Source: Epiperipatus broadwayi (lineage: Eukaryota > Onychophora > Udeonychophora > Euonychophora > Peripatidae). Taken from it: a DNA stretch of 64,000 nucleotides. A program made the position numbers and the translations under genes. The notes under the pieces were generated by a model, which had not been told where the DNA came from, did not search any database, and worked only from the letters and a program-made list of their open reading frames with translations. The stretch spans positions 2,011,711 through 2,075,710 of the forward strand of contig JAQFVV010012495.1 in NCBI GenBank assembly GCA_028023455.1, read 5' to 3'. Every line of letters begins with the position of its first letter. Positions within the stretch are counted from its first letter, which is position 1. Positions 31,560 through 43,957 of the stretch are shown here, in pieces.

Positions 31560-34457
31560 ATATTGAAAGTAAATAGCTTTTAAGAGTTAGCAAAACTAAA
31601 AAAAAATCTCCTTTAAAATTAATAACCATTATTTCATCTTCAAGATTATCCATCTCAATTTCTCTAAGTTTCTCAACAAAATAGTTCAACTTACTATCTT
31701 AATATTTATAATCATTATTATTTTCAGGATTAATACTGATCTAACCTCAGTTACATTAATGGAAATATTTTCAAATTCATTTCTAGGGTATGCTTTCGTA
31801 TTCTCTACAATGCGTATAATTTTTTTTTCCCTATCTTTTATTATAATGGGTATATTTACATAGATTTTGTCTATCTATTTCATGACTTTTATAAGTATTT
31901 CTATTTGAAAAAAGAATGTTAATGTTTGAGAATAAATAAATATCTAGCTCTTTATGAAGTTTATGTCTACCCTCAGATGACCTCTCACTTGTTTCTAAAG
32001 AATCTAGGATTTTAGCAACCTCCTCAATAGTATTAGAGTCTGCAGCTATTAGATATGTTTTGGCAGGTTATGACATAATATTTGCACTCTCAGGTAAAGA
32101 AAAGGCTATTAATTTTTTTTAATTCTATGAGTTGTTTCCTAAAAAACTGAGTAAGGCTGACTTTGTTGGCTGTATATTTCTCTTGGGAAACCTGATAACA
32201 GACAATCTTGGCAAACTTCTCCCAATAAACTTGTTAGGATTAAATGTTTACAGTCACCATAAGTGTGTGGCTTTATAAATAAAGACCACCACTAATGTTT
32301 GGTCACATTACGCACATAATTATTAGCAATAGCTAGTTTTTCATTTTCATTCAAATTACTTAATGCAAAAAGTTCTTCAAGACAGTGAAGATATTCTAAG
32401 GGATTCTCATAATAATTTCCTTTAAAAAATGTTTATTTTAATGAGCTTTAATATAGTGGAATTTCTAGATAAACTTTCTGCATGTGCAAGAGTGGATAAT
32501 GCATTTGGGTTATGCTCTAAAAAAGAAACCTTAGTCATATTTTGCTACAAATACAATGAGTCATGTTCTCCTTTCCTTGTATTACATATGTAAAATTCAG
32601 ATTCTTTTTCTACAACATTTCTAATCTTATGATCAGATACCACTATATTTTTTTTTGTAATAGCTAGTATTTTATCTATTCTATTATTTAAGTATATAAT
32701 TTTTTTTCTAAAGTACAGCTTTTTCACACCTGCACTGAATATGTAATATATAGGTGGTTTGAACTCAGATTTTCACATGACCCTCAACTATTCATGCTAT
32801 CTCATACTGCTAATACATTTGATCACACACATGTTAAAAAGATAAATAATCACCGATATAGGTATTTTATGCTAAACCTGCACTCATCAGCAGGTCCAGA
32901 TTATCATCTCTACACATATATACAATCAATGTTGAGCTTATATTAAGATATCCAATCTTCATACTTTAATGGACAGGTTTCAATCCACTACACTCCACAA
33001 CCCTTCAGCCATCCATTTGATTGAAAATCTGATGACGGAACACTCAAAGCCCTCATTGGTGCCAATCTTCTCATCCTACCCATGTTGACCATAAGTCACT
33101 CTGACCCCTCATGTACAGGACATAATCCATTTACATACATATACGAGGAATGGCCACACCATATAGCACTATATTTTAATATATAATTTTTTTCTAAAGT
33201 GCAGGCTTTTTCATACTGGCACTCCAATATATAATATATATGGGGTTTGAACTCAGCCTTTCACACAACCCTCAACTATCCATGCTATCTTGTACTGCTG
33301 ACATATTTGACCACATACATGATGAAAAGATAAATAATCACCAATATAAGTATTGTATGCTAAACCAGCAGTCGTTCATCTCCACAAATATATACAATCA
33401 ATGCTCAGCTTATATTAAGATAGCCAATCTTCATACTTTAAGTTATACACTTGAGAATTTATATTCATATGCTCGGCTAACTCTTTTAAATAAATTTTAT
33501 TTTCTCCTTTATAATTAAACTGTCTTTCTTCGATTCCTTTTTTAAAATCCTCTAGTTCAGTAGATATATTTTGGTTATATTCTATAATGTATTCTGGTAA
33601 TTCCTTTTAATTTTCAGAAATCTCTTTTATTTCCTTTTGGAGTCTTCTAAGATCTACTCCATACATAATCTGAGTTTTTTCAACTTTCCTTAAACTCTTT
33701 CTTAATATTATCGAATTCATTTTTATTAAGCGCTGTACCTCAGCTTTTAAGATATCCTGGCATAAAATGATTTTACTTTCCAATATCTCATGATTCTCAA
33801 CAAATTTACTAAATTCATCTCTTAACTCATTCTTAAATTTTTCCACAGTTTAATTAGACTGTGCTTCTATTGGTTTAATCTGTTGAGTAGTTGCCATAAA
33901 ATGAATTGCGCTCAGCTTTTCCTTTAATATACCAAATTTAGTATCTGCCTCATTTTTATAATCAATTAACTTTGACCTAATGTCTTCCAAGTTTTTGATC
34001 CGAATCTTTTTTAGCTTCTATATAATTTACTTCAAATACTTCAATTCATTCGTTCAATTTTTTGGATATCCATCCATGATGCATCATATTTTTCCTTAAG
34101 TTCTTTTTTAATGTCTTATTTAATCTCATTTTGAGATTTATTTAATTGACTAATTAAATCCTCTCTCATTTAGAGATTTAACTAAATTTTTTTGCATCTC
34201 ATTTTGAGATTTATTTATTTTACTACTTAATTTCTTGCTTTTCATTTTGAGATTTAACTAAATTTTCTTTCATCTCCTCATCTCTTGCATCTCATTCTAA
34301 GATTTATAGAATTTCCTGTTTAATTTTTTTTTTTTGCATCTCATTTAGAGATTTATTAATTAAACTAACTGAATTTTCTTGCATTTCTCTGGACATTAAA
34401 ATCAATTGAGAGTGCATTTTCAGGCCCATCGAATAAATTTTCATTAGTATTTTTCAT
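31560..34457 (-). pseudogene. gag-type retroelement relic with long coiled-coil N-terminus, interrupted by family-B repeats
   Basis: Minus strand. The start MKNTNENLFDGPENALSIDF lies at 34457. It is followed by shifted frames rich in heptad-like repeats (SLINKSLNEMQ, NLVKSQNEKQEI) and by KFKNELRDEFSKFVENHEIL at 33.8 kb. After a family-B dimer (32.7-33.5 kb) the frame resumes with MTKVSFLEHNPNALSTLAHA at 32538 and FKGNYYENPLEYLHCLEELF then NENEKLAIANNYVRNVTKH.WW, a pattern typical of Ty3/gypsy-like capsid domains. A degraded C-rich piece (NLCKYTHYN..YTHCREYE) could be a zinc knuckle. No protease, RT or integrase was found. Stops and shifts throughout. Confidence 0.5.
32690..33480 (-). mobile_element. 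family-B head-to-tail dimer, one and a half units
   Basis: GTTTGAACTCAG occurs at 32757 and 33245, a period of 488 bp, and the leader TATAATTTTTTTCTAAAGT..AG is duplicated with it. The first unit is nearly complete, ending in CCTCATGTACAGGACATAAT; the second is truncated. Its hammerheads are damaged: at about 32843-32890 (minus) CTGATGA and stem II GTGC/GCAT remain, but GAAA is AAAA; the second has lost the CTGATGA box. It sits inside the gag relic. Confidence 0.7.
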
Positions 34458-34459
34458 TT

Positions 34460-35050
34460 TTAAAAACTATTAATAATATAACACATATACATTTTTTTTT
34501 TATTAATAAGCATCAACAAATACTAAAATATCAAATTTTATAATCATATATAAATTATCTAGGCATTTTCCTGCTGGGTTCTGGACTTCTCTTATCTGCT
34601 CCAAAGAAAACATTAAAGTTTTAACCACAACAACAAAATAATTTTAAAACTAACTATCATTATCGTTAATATATTTTACTCATTTATTTTTGGAGTATAG
34701 TGTCTTCATATATCAATAGATCAACAATTAAGTTTAATAGTAAAAAAAAAATCGCTTCACTATCGGATGGATTATGAAAGTGACATCGTCAAGATCATAG
34801 AAAACAATATTTTCATGTTCACAACTTAATAATTTACTATGTATGTATTACTTTAATACATCATTTGCTATCTACAATTAATTTTTATAAATTCTAATTT
34901 GACAAAATCAAAAAATGTTATATCACGCTTTATAGCCAGAATTAATTAGTGATAGAACCTAAATTTATAATAATCGTTATCATGGCCGAAACATTGAGGT
35001 GCAATATTGGAAATCATACAAGAGATATCTGTTCGATCTCGGTAGTGGTG
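34460..35050. other. spacer between the gag relic and duplication copy 2; nothing recognised
   Basis: AT-rich sequence without supported features. A GATCTCGG...GGTTGAGACGG stretch near 35035 is slightly GC-richer but has no assignable role. Confidence 0.45.
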
Positions 35051-36991
35051 AAAGAGCGGTTGAGACGGCTGAGATTGATAATGTGAGAAAAAAGTGCGAC
35101 TATTGCCACACAAGCTAAAACTATTCAATATTTTAATGATCGATTCACATATAATAAAATAATAAATTTTTCAGTTTCGTAATATGTGTATTCTTAATGT
35201 TATTCTATTCAATAATCCTTACAAATATATTATTTCTTATTATACAAACTAATTAAGAGTAACTCAGTCTGTATTTTAAAACTAATGTTAGCAATTTTAA
35301 ATATAAAGTTGATTAATGATTTATCTCAGAATTATATAAAATAAGAAAATAAATGTATCGCTATAAAGTATATTCTGGATTATAGGACACGACGATGTAA
35401 AAGAGATTTTATGTACACCATCTTATTCAATACTTTTATATTTCAGATAGCATTAATACAACAATGATGTATTTAATCCAGATAGATTTTATGTATAAGC
35501 TAATATCTCAAATATGACATTGTTCTTATATCCTGAATATGAAGTGAAGATATTTCTTTAATAAAGACAAAAGAGAAATATTAAAAATTAACAATTACTT
35601 TATTATCCAATATAAAACAAATGAGAAAATTGTATAAGATGTCTAATAAATATTACTATTTGTTTCCTAAATCTAATTTGAATTTCGGATATGGAAAGTA
35701 AATTATCAAACAGTGTTTAATGACATTAACATTAAATAAGAATAGGTTTTATTATTTCAAAATAATATTCAATTAAATAATGGAGGATAATTACCATCAT
35801 CTTAAAAAATAAATATTTTATAGTCGAATGCAGGAGAAGTTTTCACTCTTTTAAGAGAAGCAAGTACAAATAATTTCTACACATATCTAGATAAATTGGG
35901 TTTATTTATTTTGACTCAAGCTCCTTTACTGTATTCATTTGCAGGTTTAAACATTAGGAATGCCATTCTGATAACAAAATATAATAGGTTATTAGACTGC
36001 CTTGTTATATGCTGTATACGTGTGAAAAATTAATATTCACATGTAAGAATGATGCATAAAATATTCGTTAATTTTATTTGAACTTTGAGGTCGCACAGTT
36101 TTATATAAGTTTAATAGTTATTTACATTTAAGCAACCTAAGCCTAAGATAAATTACATGTAATCTCATTCAATATCAACTATAATAATATTAAATAAAAA
36201 TATTACCTATATATAAGCATAGTAAATATCTGAGAAAACTTTATTACATTAATAACTACTATAACATAAACTAAGAAAAAACCAATTACGAGATAATCCA
36301 ACGGTTGTGACGATTTAAAATTTATCCCAATAAAATATTGTTACTTGCAAAATATTTCAGAGTACTTGGGAATTTACAAACACTTTCAAAATAACAGCAT
36401 CACCGATAAGGTAAAGCACAAATAATTTCACTTTGTAATAGAATCCCTTTCTGGATACAATATAAAGATTAATAAATTCCATTTATTATATTTGTTGATT
36501 CAAGATAAGTTACGTTCAACACATTAATCTGTTTTAAAAGTGCTTATCATTTGTATATTTACCTTATTTAGTACTTGCTTTGATAATCGACAGTTCAGGA
36601 GTGGCATTTAAATGTTTAGCTTTTCTAATCGATTATTGATATTATTTAAATATTTAGCATTGATAATCCATACTGTAATTACTTAACAATCGATACAAAT
36701 TCATAGTCCATTCCAATTTATTCCATGCAGCGATTTAATTTACTTAGACAGATGCTATAATTTTTACTTTTTTAATTTGAAATATAAAAATAATCTATTC
36801 ATTTATAGATCTTTAATCCAGGATTCTTGTAATTCTGGTCGTATCTCTGATAAAGCAATTAGTTTAGCATTCATAACAAAATGATTTTCAATATTTTTTT
36901 TAATCACAGTTCATTTCTCTAAGCTACAAGTTTATGGATGAATATTGGAGTTGAAAAAAATTGTTTAAAGTTTTTCCCTATATAATTAAAG

Positions 36992-37243
36992 ATGAGGCCA
37001 TTCACAACAATGAGACGAATATGCATCTTTTCTTGTAGTGAAGAAAATAGTCATTTTTATAATAATTTGAAAATAAACATCAGCTACTTATTTGAAGTTA
37101 ATAAATATAATTTTCCAAAGTATATCAGCTATTTACCATTACTTTCAACTGAAGAAATCCAGCGATTTATTGTTGAGCTAATGAGACAGCATTCCATAAG
37201 TCAATTTGTCCATTTCCCACTAACAGTTGATTGTAATAAATGA
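36992..37243 (+). CDS. unknown small protein ORF in duplication copy 2
   Basis: An intact 83-codon ORF: MRPFTTMRRICIFSCSEENS, LKINISYLFEVNKYNFPKYI, LPLLSTEEIQRFIVELMRQH, ending VDCNK. The copy at 29793 has the same frame, broken by one shift, and substitutions between the two are moderate. That favours a formerly or still coding segment. A run ending in AAAG precedes the ATG, so it could be an exon rather than a whole gene. Amphipathic, no signal peptide. A SOCS-box-like reading of its end is speculative. Confidence 0.35.
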   Translation: MRPFTTMRRICIFSCSEENSHFYNNLKINISYLFEVNKYNFPKYISYLPLLSTEEIQRFIVELMRQHSISQFVHFPLTVDCNK

Positions 37244-37434
37244 AATTTTTTGACTTATAGAATTAATGAATTAATTAATGATGGTTTTTTATTTATCCAT
37301 TGTTATTCATATTTCTTTTAGAACAGTGAGAGGATGTCATTTGCCTAGAAAAGGCAACTGCCTAGCTGTTTAGTCTAGCCAATCATTATATAGATTACAA
37401 ATAAAATTGCTATTTAAAATTTAATGAAAATTTA

Positions 37435-37625
37435 TGAAGACTGTCTGGATTTCCCAAATATCAGTTTTTGTACCAATTATTACATGATGCCTTAATTACA
37501 TAATTTTTTTTTTTATTATGCATTGAGGTTTTTTCATTTGTCCATGAAATTTTGGAAGAGGTCATTATCTTTACTACTGGCCAAAATCTTAGAGTTAAGA
37601 TTAATCAAGGCAGGAAAACTGTATA
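37435..37625 (+). pseudogene. histone-fold-like fragment (copy 2), stops present
   Basis: The same frame as at 30244: RLSGFPKYQFLYQLLHDALI, a stop in an expanded T run, then IEVFSFVHEILEEVIIFTTG, QNLRVKINQGRKTV and a stop. Conserved between copies: SGF.K.Q.LYQL.HD..IT and SFVH..LEE. The T-run expansion makes this copy non-functional as written. Confidence 0.4.
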
Positions 37626-38002
37626 AGCGCTATTTAAAAATGGAAAAACAAATCATACTAATTCCAGTCTTTTTAATCACTTCATTTTTTCATTTCTGGG
37701 TTTTAAATTAATACAAATTTATTTAAAATAAATAAATCATAAAACTATAAAGTTCTCAAATATTTATTTCAATTAATTGTAAATTGATCTGTAAATAAAT
37801 AATTTCTTGTTTAGTAAATATTCTAGTAACTAAATCAACCTTTGCTAAATTAAAATCTAAACATATAAACTTCCACTTCCACACACACACACATACATAC
37901 AAAATATAAAATGTAAAGACTCTTTGTTCTATTCCTTATTTTAAATGTAATATGAAATATAATTGCTTTACTTTAAAATATTTTAGTGTTGTAATGTTGG
38001 AT

Positions 38003-38221
38003 TTATAATTCTATTTTATAATTGTAGTTTTGAATTATTTGTTTTATGTGTGAGAGCACTTCTTTAGCTTTATCCAATTCAATATCTTTATTCTTTAATA
38101 AGAACAATAACAAAATATGAACATATGTATTTCCTTTATACAAATATAGAAGTCTATCAAAAACAATCTGCTTGGAAAGCCATTCAAATGCTTTATAAAA
38201 TAATATATATCTCATAAACAT
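38003..38221 (-). pseudogene. unknown ORF at the end of duplication copy 2
   Basis: 72 codons from MFMRYILFYKAFEWLSKQIV to SHIKQIIQNYNYKIEL, with a Lys/Glu-rich C-terminal helix. The equivalent region of copy 1 (about 30775-30990, minus) keeps MFMR, EWL-like and AHILLLFLLRN-like pieces but has stops and shifts. It could be one exon of the duplicated locus or chance. Confidence 0.25.
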
Positions 38222-38707
38222 TAGTATGAGATACTATTAATTATGAAAATGATTATATTCTATACTAATCAAACAATAACAGTTACAAATATACTTGCTT
38301 AACTACAAAAGATAAAGCTAATAAAATTTTTAGTTTTAAATTTATAATAGCTGATTTACATTGGTACTATAACAATATATTATCCAGGTTCATTCATGTT
38401 GCAACATTTCAGCTGGGTCACATCTGCTATCATCTGTATAAGGAATATTATTTTATAAACAATACAGGGACACTGGAAATAACATGTTAAACAGCATTAA
38501 AAATCCAACTAATAAAAGTTAATGGATTTTTGAAAATGATAAACAAGAATGGCAGTGAATAATTTGATAACTTAAATGTATCCTTTTAAATCACATCTGG
38601 ATAGGACTGTGACAATAAAAAAATCTATGTTAACATCTAGTGTTTCTATCATAAATAAAGATTTATGTTAATGATGATTATTGCTTTGGTGCAGTAGTAA
38701 GTTTATA

Positions 38708-38913
38708 TCTCCTAGCATTGACACATTGATTATTCATACCCACATAAGGAACTCTCCAAATATGGGAGATTGGTCTCAAGAGTTATTGAGTTCTTAGAAT
38801 GTTACTACTTCTTTGATTAACAGTATGTACATGGTTTTTATTTTATAGTGTTTCAAGAGATTGTGGGGCTTAATTATGTGAGCACAAATAATTATTGTCA
38901 CAATGCTAGGAGA
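38708..38913. mobile_element. MITE with about 39-bp terminal inverted repeats
   Basis: The left end TCTCCTAGCATTGACACATT..CATACCCACATA pairs with the right end TATGTGAGCACAAATAATTA..CACAATGCTAGGAGA. The interior of about 130 bp is non-coding. Confidence 0.65.
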
Positions 38914-38919
38914 GATGAA

Positions 38920-40140
38920 CACATTACATTATAGCTCCACTGCAGTAACATTTTTTCTTCATGTTACAGATACTGGTTATAATATAGATTTTTTCTAAAA
39001 TCAGGAAATCCTATCCAGATATGACATTCACCCACAAAGAAAAATCAGAGGTCATACTGTATTAACAAACATGATATGTTTTCATTACTTCCCATTTGGA
39101 AAAATTTATTGAAGTCCATTTTTCAAAATAACTGACAATAATTTTACATCCATTATCAGAAGCGTCACCTGCTAGTTGCTCATCTTGATATTTTATTTTT
39201 ATTGAATGGATGTCCTATTTTGATTTATGTATTACTTGCAATGTTTCTAAAGCATTTTTAAAAATAACACTCCTCACCAAATTACAGCAGATTTGATCAA
39301 ATTGATTCAGGTGCAATGTTATGTTACTTACACCAGAAAGGAATCCATATTTTACAAATGTTGCCTGAGAAATTTTTTATTTTAATGCAAATAAATTTAA
39401 TATTATGATTATCCAATCTTTATATTTCTATCTAGATTACAAAGTCCAGATTATGAAAAATGAAAACTATTTCTCTTTTACCAAAGATTTAAACAGATAA
39501 TAACTCAGAACATTATAAATTACAGGTGAGAATCCAAATCATTTGACATTTTACTGTAGTTTTCATTGATATAAATTATGTGTATGGATTCATTAATATT
39601 TATTATAAAAAAATTAGATGATAAAAGACTAAAAAATTAAAATAAATAATTAAAAAAGAATTTTTTGATAATTAAAATACTCTCAATATCCATAATTTTC
39701 TAGTGTACCTGAGGTTAAAATATTCCTTAAGCATGCACTGTTGGCTTAGTTTTTCGTATTATTTGCCCAAGATGAAAATTTCTGGTTCGATTATATATGA
39801 AGCATATACATCATTTATAAAATATTACTAATTGAACCTTTTAAATATTTTTACGTTCAATAAAGTTTTCTGATGTTGATTTCCACTAATACATATATAA
39901 ATTATAAATACGTAATAATTATCTGTAATGTTTCATTTAAAAAAAAGAGAAAGAAAAACCCTTTTTACTACAGAAATACACTTATAAATACATTTATTAT
40001 AAAGAAAATATTTTTAAGAACAAATAAAAAGTGTTTCACTTGAATAAGAAGTTAATTTTTTTTTTGTTTGATTTTATAATTGATATCTTTCAAACTAGAA
40101 ATCAAAACATTTATATTACTTTTTTTAAATTTATTTATCG
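38920..40140. other. non-coding; nothing recognised
   Basis: No supported exon or paired repeat between the MITE at 38.7 kb and the large palindrome at 40.14 kb. Confidence 0.45.
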
Positions 40141-42407
40141 GTGCTCATTTAATATGCATTCTCCACCATTTTTGTTTGTAAAGGGAGTCCCAAACCCACT
40201 GCTGATTCATCCAAGTGATAAATAAGATCAAACAATCCCCATCTGGGGCAATTCATGGTCCTCCAATTATTTTGACCATTTGTTACAAGATCGCAATTTT
40301 CATCAATAATTAAAAAATAAATCTGGAAATTTTGTACAACTAAACTCAATCATATCACATGACTAAAAGATGAAAATTAAAAAATAAAAGTGAACAGATA
40401 AAGTAAAATTGCATAAGCTTTCATGTGACCAAACAAAATATTGTCCATAAAATGTGTGTAAGCTAAAACAAAATAAACATAAAAACAACTGCTGAAAGAG
40501 AAATTGCCATAAGCACAAACAAGCAATGTGCATAATGTAAGAGAAATTGCCTAAACTAAGGCATATTAACTTTACAATTAATAAAAAATCTGATTTTCTT
40601 TCTCATCAAAATGAGTATTGTTGTACATTTTATTTCTCACATGTAGCTACAAAAAAAATATGGAGATGCCATAAACTTTCATAAGCCTGATCATTTTTTT
40701 TCCATATGTCATAGCATCAACTGGGAGGCGAACCCACAACAACCATCTGCAACCAACTGCTTTCTTGCAAGGTGGATGTGCTGACCTCTCGGCTAACAAT
40801 GCTTGACATACGCCTGCTCATTTGTTAAAAAAAAAAATAGAAAAAAATCAAATTTCATAGACTCAATCAAGAAATTTGCATAAGCTGAAATAAAATTGCA
40901 TAAAATGATATAATATTATAATTAATGGGAAAAAATAATAAATCCTAATGCATTTTATTACAATTAATACTCGATGGTAACCATGTATTGAATAAATGTA
41001 AAAATGACTGCCAAAAGAAAAATCGTGGTAAACTCAAACAAGCAGTGTGCATGAAATAAAATAATCTACAATATGGCAGCCAAAAGAGAAATAGCCTAAA
41101 CTAAAGCATATCAATTTTACAATTAATAAAAAATCAAATTTTTTTATTCTTACCAAAGCGAGTATTGTGGTATGCTTCATTTCTCACATGTAATTACAAA
41201 GAAAAAGATGAACATGAGAAAAATAAAATTGCATAAATTCAAACAAGAAATGTGTGGGTAAGAACCTAACTGAAAAAAAAAACAGTAAATCCTAACATTA
41301 TCCAAAAGAAAATTTGTCTAAATTAAAGAATATTAATTTACAAATTTGTAAATATTTTTTTAAATATGTTTCTGTATTTATTTATTGGTGGTAAAAATAA
41401 CTTTGATGTTAATAGATAGAAAATTATATAAATAGCTATATAAATTTGTATAAATTTCAAGAATTCATAAAGACTTCATGTAATCAAGTGTGAACTCTGC
41501 GGCATTGCTCCAATACCCATGTCACAAGATCAAATGTGAACATTGCTATCTTTTTTTAGCTCCATTTTTTTTTGTAACAACAAAGAAAGTATGCAACATG
41601 AGTCCTTTTCTGGTAAAAGAAATCAGATTTTTTAATAATTGTAAAAATTAATATGCTTTAGTTTAGGCAATTTCTCTTTTGACTGCCATATTTTAGATTA
41701 TTTTGGCTTATGCACATTGCTTGTTTGAGCTTACCACAATTTCTCTTTCAGCAGTTGTTTTTATGTTTATTCACCACATGCTTATCACCATATATTAATT
41801 GTAATAAAATGCATTAGATTTGTTTTTCCCATTAATTAGAATATTAGATTATTTTAAGCAATTTTATTTCAGCTTATGCAAATTTCTTGGTTGAGCCTAT
41901 GCAATTTGATTCTTTTCTAATTTTTTTTAACAAATGGTCAGGCTTATATAATTTTATGGCATATCTATCTTTTTCTTCATAGCTACATGTGAGAAATAAA
42001 ACACACAAGAATAGTTAGTTGCTTTGATGAGAAAACAAAATCTGATATTTTATTAATTTTACTATTAATATGCTTTAGTTTAGGTAATTTCTTTTACCTT
42101 ACAAATATTTTTAGCTTAGTTTCATCTTAACCAATTTTACTTTTTTATCTTTAAATTTTATTTTTTTAATTTTTATCTTTTAGTCACGTGATTTGATAGA
42201 TTTGTTGTACACAATTTTCATGTTTATTTTTTAATTATTGATGGAAATTGAGACTTTGTAACAAATGGTCAAAATATTTGGAATATCATCTAATGCTCCA
42301 AGGTGTGGTTATCCGATCTTATTAATCACTTAAATGTGTCATAGTGGGTTTGAGGTTCCCTTTATTAACAAAAATGGCAAAGATTGCATATTAAATGAGT
42401 ACCTACT
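40140..42407. mobile_element. foldback transposon: 2.27-kb almost complete palindrome
   Basis: The left end GGTGCTCATTTAATATGCAT and the right end ...GCATATTAAATGAGTACC are inverted, and complementarity continues through almost the whole element. Examples: CATATCACATGACTAAAAGA (about 40350) pairs with TCTTTTAGTCACGTGATTTG (about 42176); GAGAAATTGCCTAAACTAA pairs with TTAGTTTAGGCAATTTCTC-type sequence near 42075 and 41660. Each arm also has internal direct repeats of a TAAACTAAAG.ATAT.AATTTTACAATTAATAAA block. A probable imperfect 10-bp target duplication flanks it (TTATTTATCG left, CTACTTATCG right), which would fit a Mutator-like insertion; that is inference. No transposase ORF. Confidence 0.75.
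40695..40811 (-). mobile_element. tRNA-derived SINE nested in the left arm of the palindrome
   Basis: Minus-strand SINE of the GTTAGCCGAGAGGTCA..GCAAGAAAGCAGTTGG subfamily, with its poly-A seen as T at 40695-40701. Flanked by GCCTGATCATT (40685) and GCCTGCTCATT (40812). The right arm of the palindrome has the corresponding empty site (AAATGGTCAGGCTTAT at about 41933). The SINE is therefore younger than the palindrome. Confidence 0.9.
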
Positions 42408-42409
42408 TA

Positions 42410-43860
42410 TCGCTAATTTTGAACATTTCTAAGTTAATAATTTTTTAGATTAATTATAATTCACTAAGACATTTGTATCTCTTCCATCCCAGTATAAATT
42501 ATTTATATTTTTAAAAAACCATATGCTGATAAAAATTTAAATATTAAATGTAATATATATATATATATATATAAAGTTTGTAATTATCTGAAAGGTTTCT
42601 GGTGATAATGTTTTGTCTATGACTTTCTTAATATATTCAATGATTAGCAATAGCACAGAGATTAATATAGAACACAACATTTCAAATGGTATTTCTCTCC
42701 TTTTCAGGTATAACAGGCTTGACCAGTGACAGCTAGACATGAAAATTGGCCCAGTAACCTTTACATTCAGAAATAATAAATTTAAAATGGTACTCTAACC
42801 AATTATGCTACTTTGCCTTTGTGTGGTTAAAGTGTTATCTTAAATTTAGTATTCATAATTCTATGGATTATTGGCTCAATTTTTGGAATTGACTGCCACT
42901 AGTCAGCCAAGCAATATTTAAAGAAAAAAGGGAGAAAATAGTGCTTGAAATATTTTTAAAAAAATAACTTTTAACATTTTGGGGAGATAATGAAAGATAC
43001 ATATTAATCAGGCAATAAGGAAAGTCATTGCACAAACAAAGGTATATATAATGATCATATTAAACACATTTACAATCTTTTAAAAAGAAAATAAATTAAT
43101 TTTGTAAGTGAATATTCGATAATATTCCAATGAGAAGAAAGTAATTAGTCAAAATGTTCATTTTAATCATAAGTTTACTAATCTTATGATGTGATGAAAG
43201 AATGCTAATGTGAATAACTGATCGTCTGGTGAAAGTGATGTGTACACAGGAGTTACTGTTTTTCATTTAATTTTTGCAATTTGGAAACTGACCATTACTG
43301 AGGAAGATTTCTTAGATGTTGTCATTTTTTTCAAATTCATCAGGATTGCAATTTTATAAACTTATTACCAGACTAATATGTATATGACATCTCATTGCTG
43401 ACAAAGATATAAGTATCAATGATAAGTTCTGTACATTTTTTACTTAAAAGTCCTTCACAAAAGTACACTATGATAGCACTATCATATATGACATTTTAAG
43501 TGGTGCGATAGCACTGTGATTGCTATTTTTCTACATTATTTTAAAGTGTTGTATATATTAAATTACAATGTGTGATAGGCTGCAGTGATTCTTTCTCTGA
43601 AACTTCATTCCAAAAGATGTCAGAATTATACAGATCTTTACAGACTTTTGTGTGTGATTAACAGTACATTCTATTGTTCTGACAAAGCTATAAAGGAGGT
43701 GGCAATTTGTGATTGGCTGATGCTTTAGATTCTTTTACCCTGCAGCTAAATGCCATAAAACATCATGATTTTCAGTAATTTTTAATGATTATGATGCAAT
43801 ATTTTTGTCAAAGACTTATTATTAAACCAAAAACTATGTGACTAAAGAGATTGTCCTTGA
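42410..43860. other. non-coding; nothing recognised
   Basis: A (TA)n run at 42551-42572 is the only clear feature; no exon or element end could be supported. Confidence 0.45.
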
Positions 43861-43867
43861 AAACATC

Positions 43868-43957
43868 AAACATTGGTGGTCTAGTGGTTAGGGTAGCTGC
43901 CTTCCAAGCAGCTAGCCCTGATTTTCTTCCCAATCAATGCTTTGACACATGAAAAAA
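43868..43957 (+). mobile_element. tRNA-derived SINE, diverged copy
   Basis: AACATTGGTGGTCTAGTGGT, CTGCCTTCCAAGCAGCTAGC, CAATCAATGCTTTGACACAT and an A run. Same order as the 52067 copy, with a damaged B box (GATTTTCTTCCC). Confidence 0.75.

Larger units (their letters stand above)
35050..38365. repeat. direct segmental duplication, copy 2
   Basis: Counterpart of 27700-31120. Differences are spread evenly as substitutions and small indels, so the duplication is not recent. The right ends converge near TTTAAATTTATAATAGC.GATTTACA in both copies. Between the copies lie a gag relic and family-B repeats. Confidence 0.85.

Noticed and set aside
36992-37243. Firm SOCS-box assignment
   Set aside because: Only a vague LPLL..EIQRFI resemblance at the C-terminus; the Leu-Cys-Arg part is not convincing and has a long insert.
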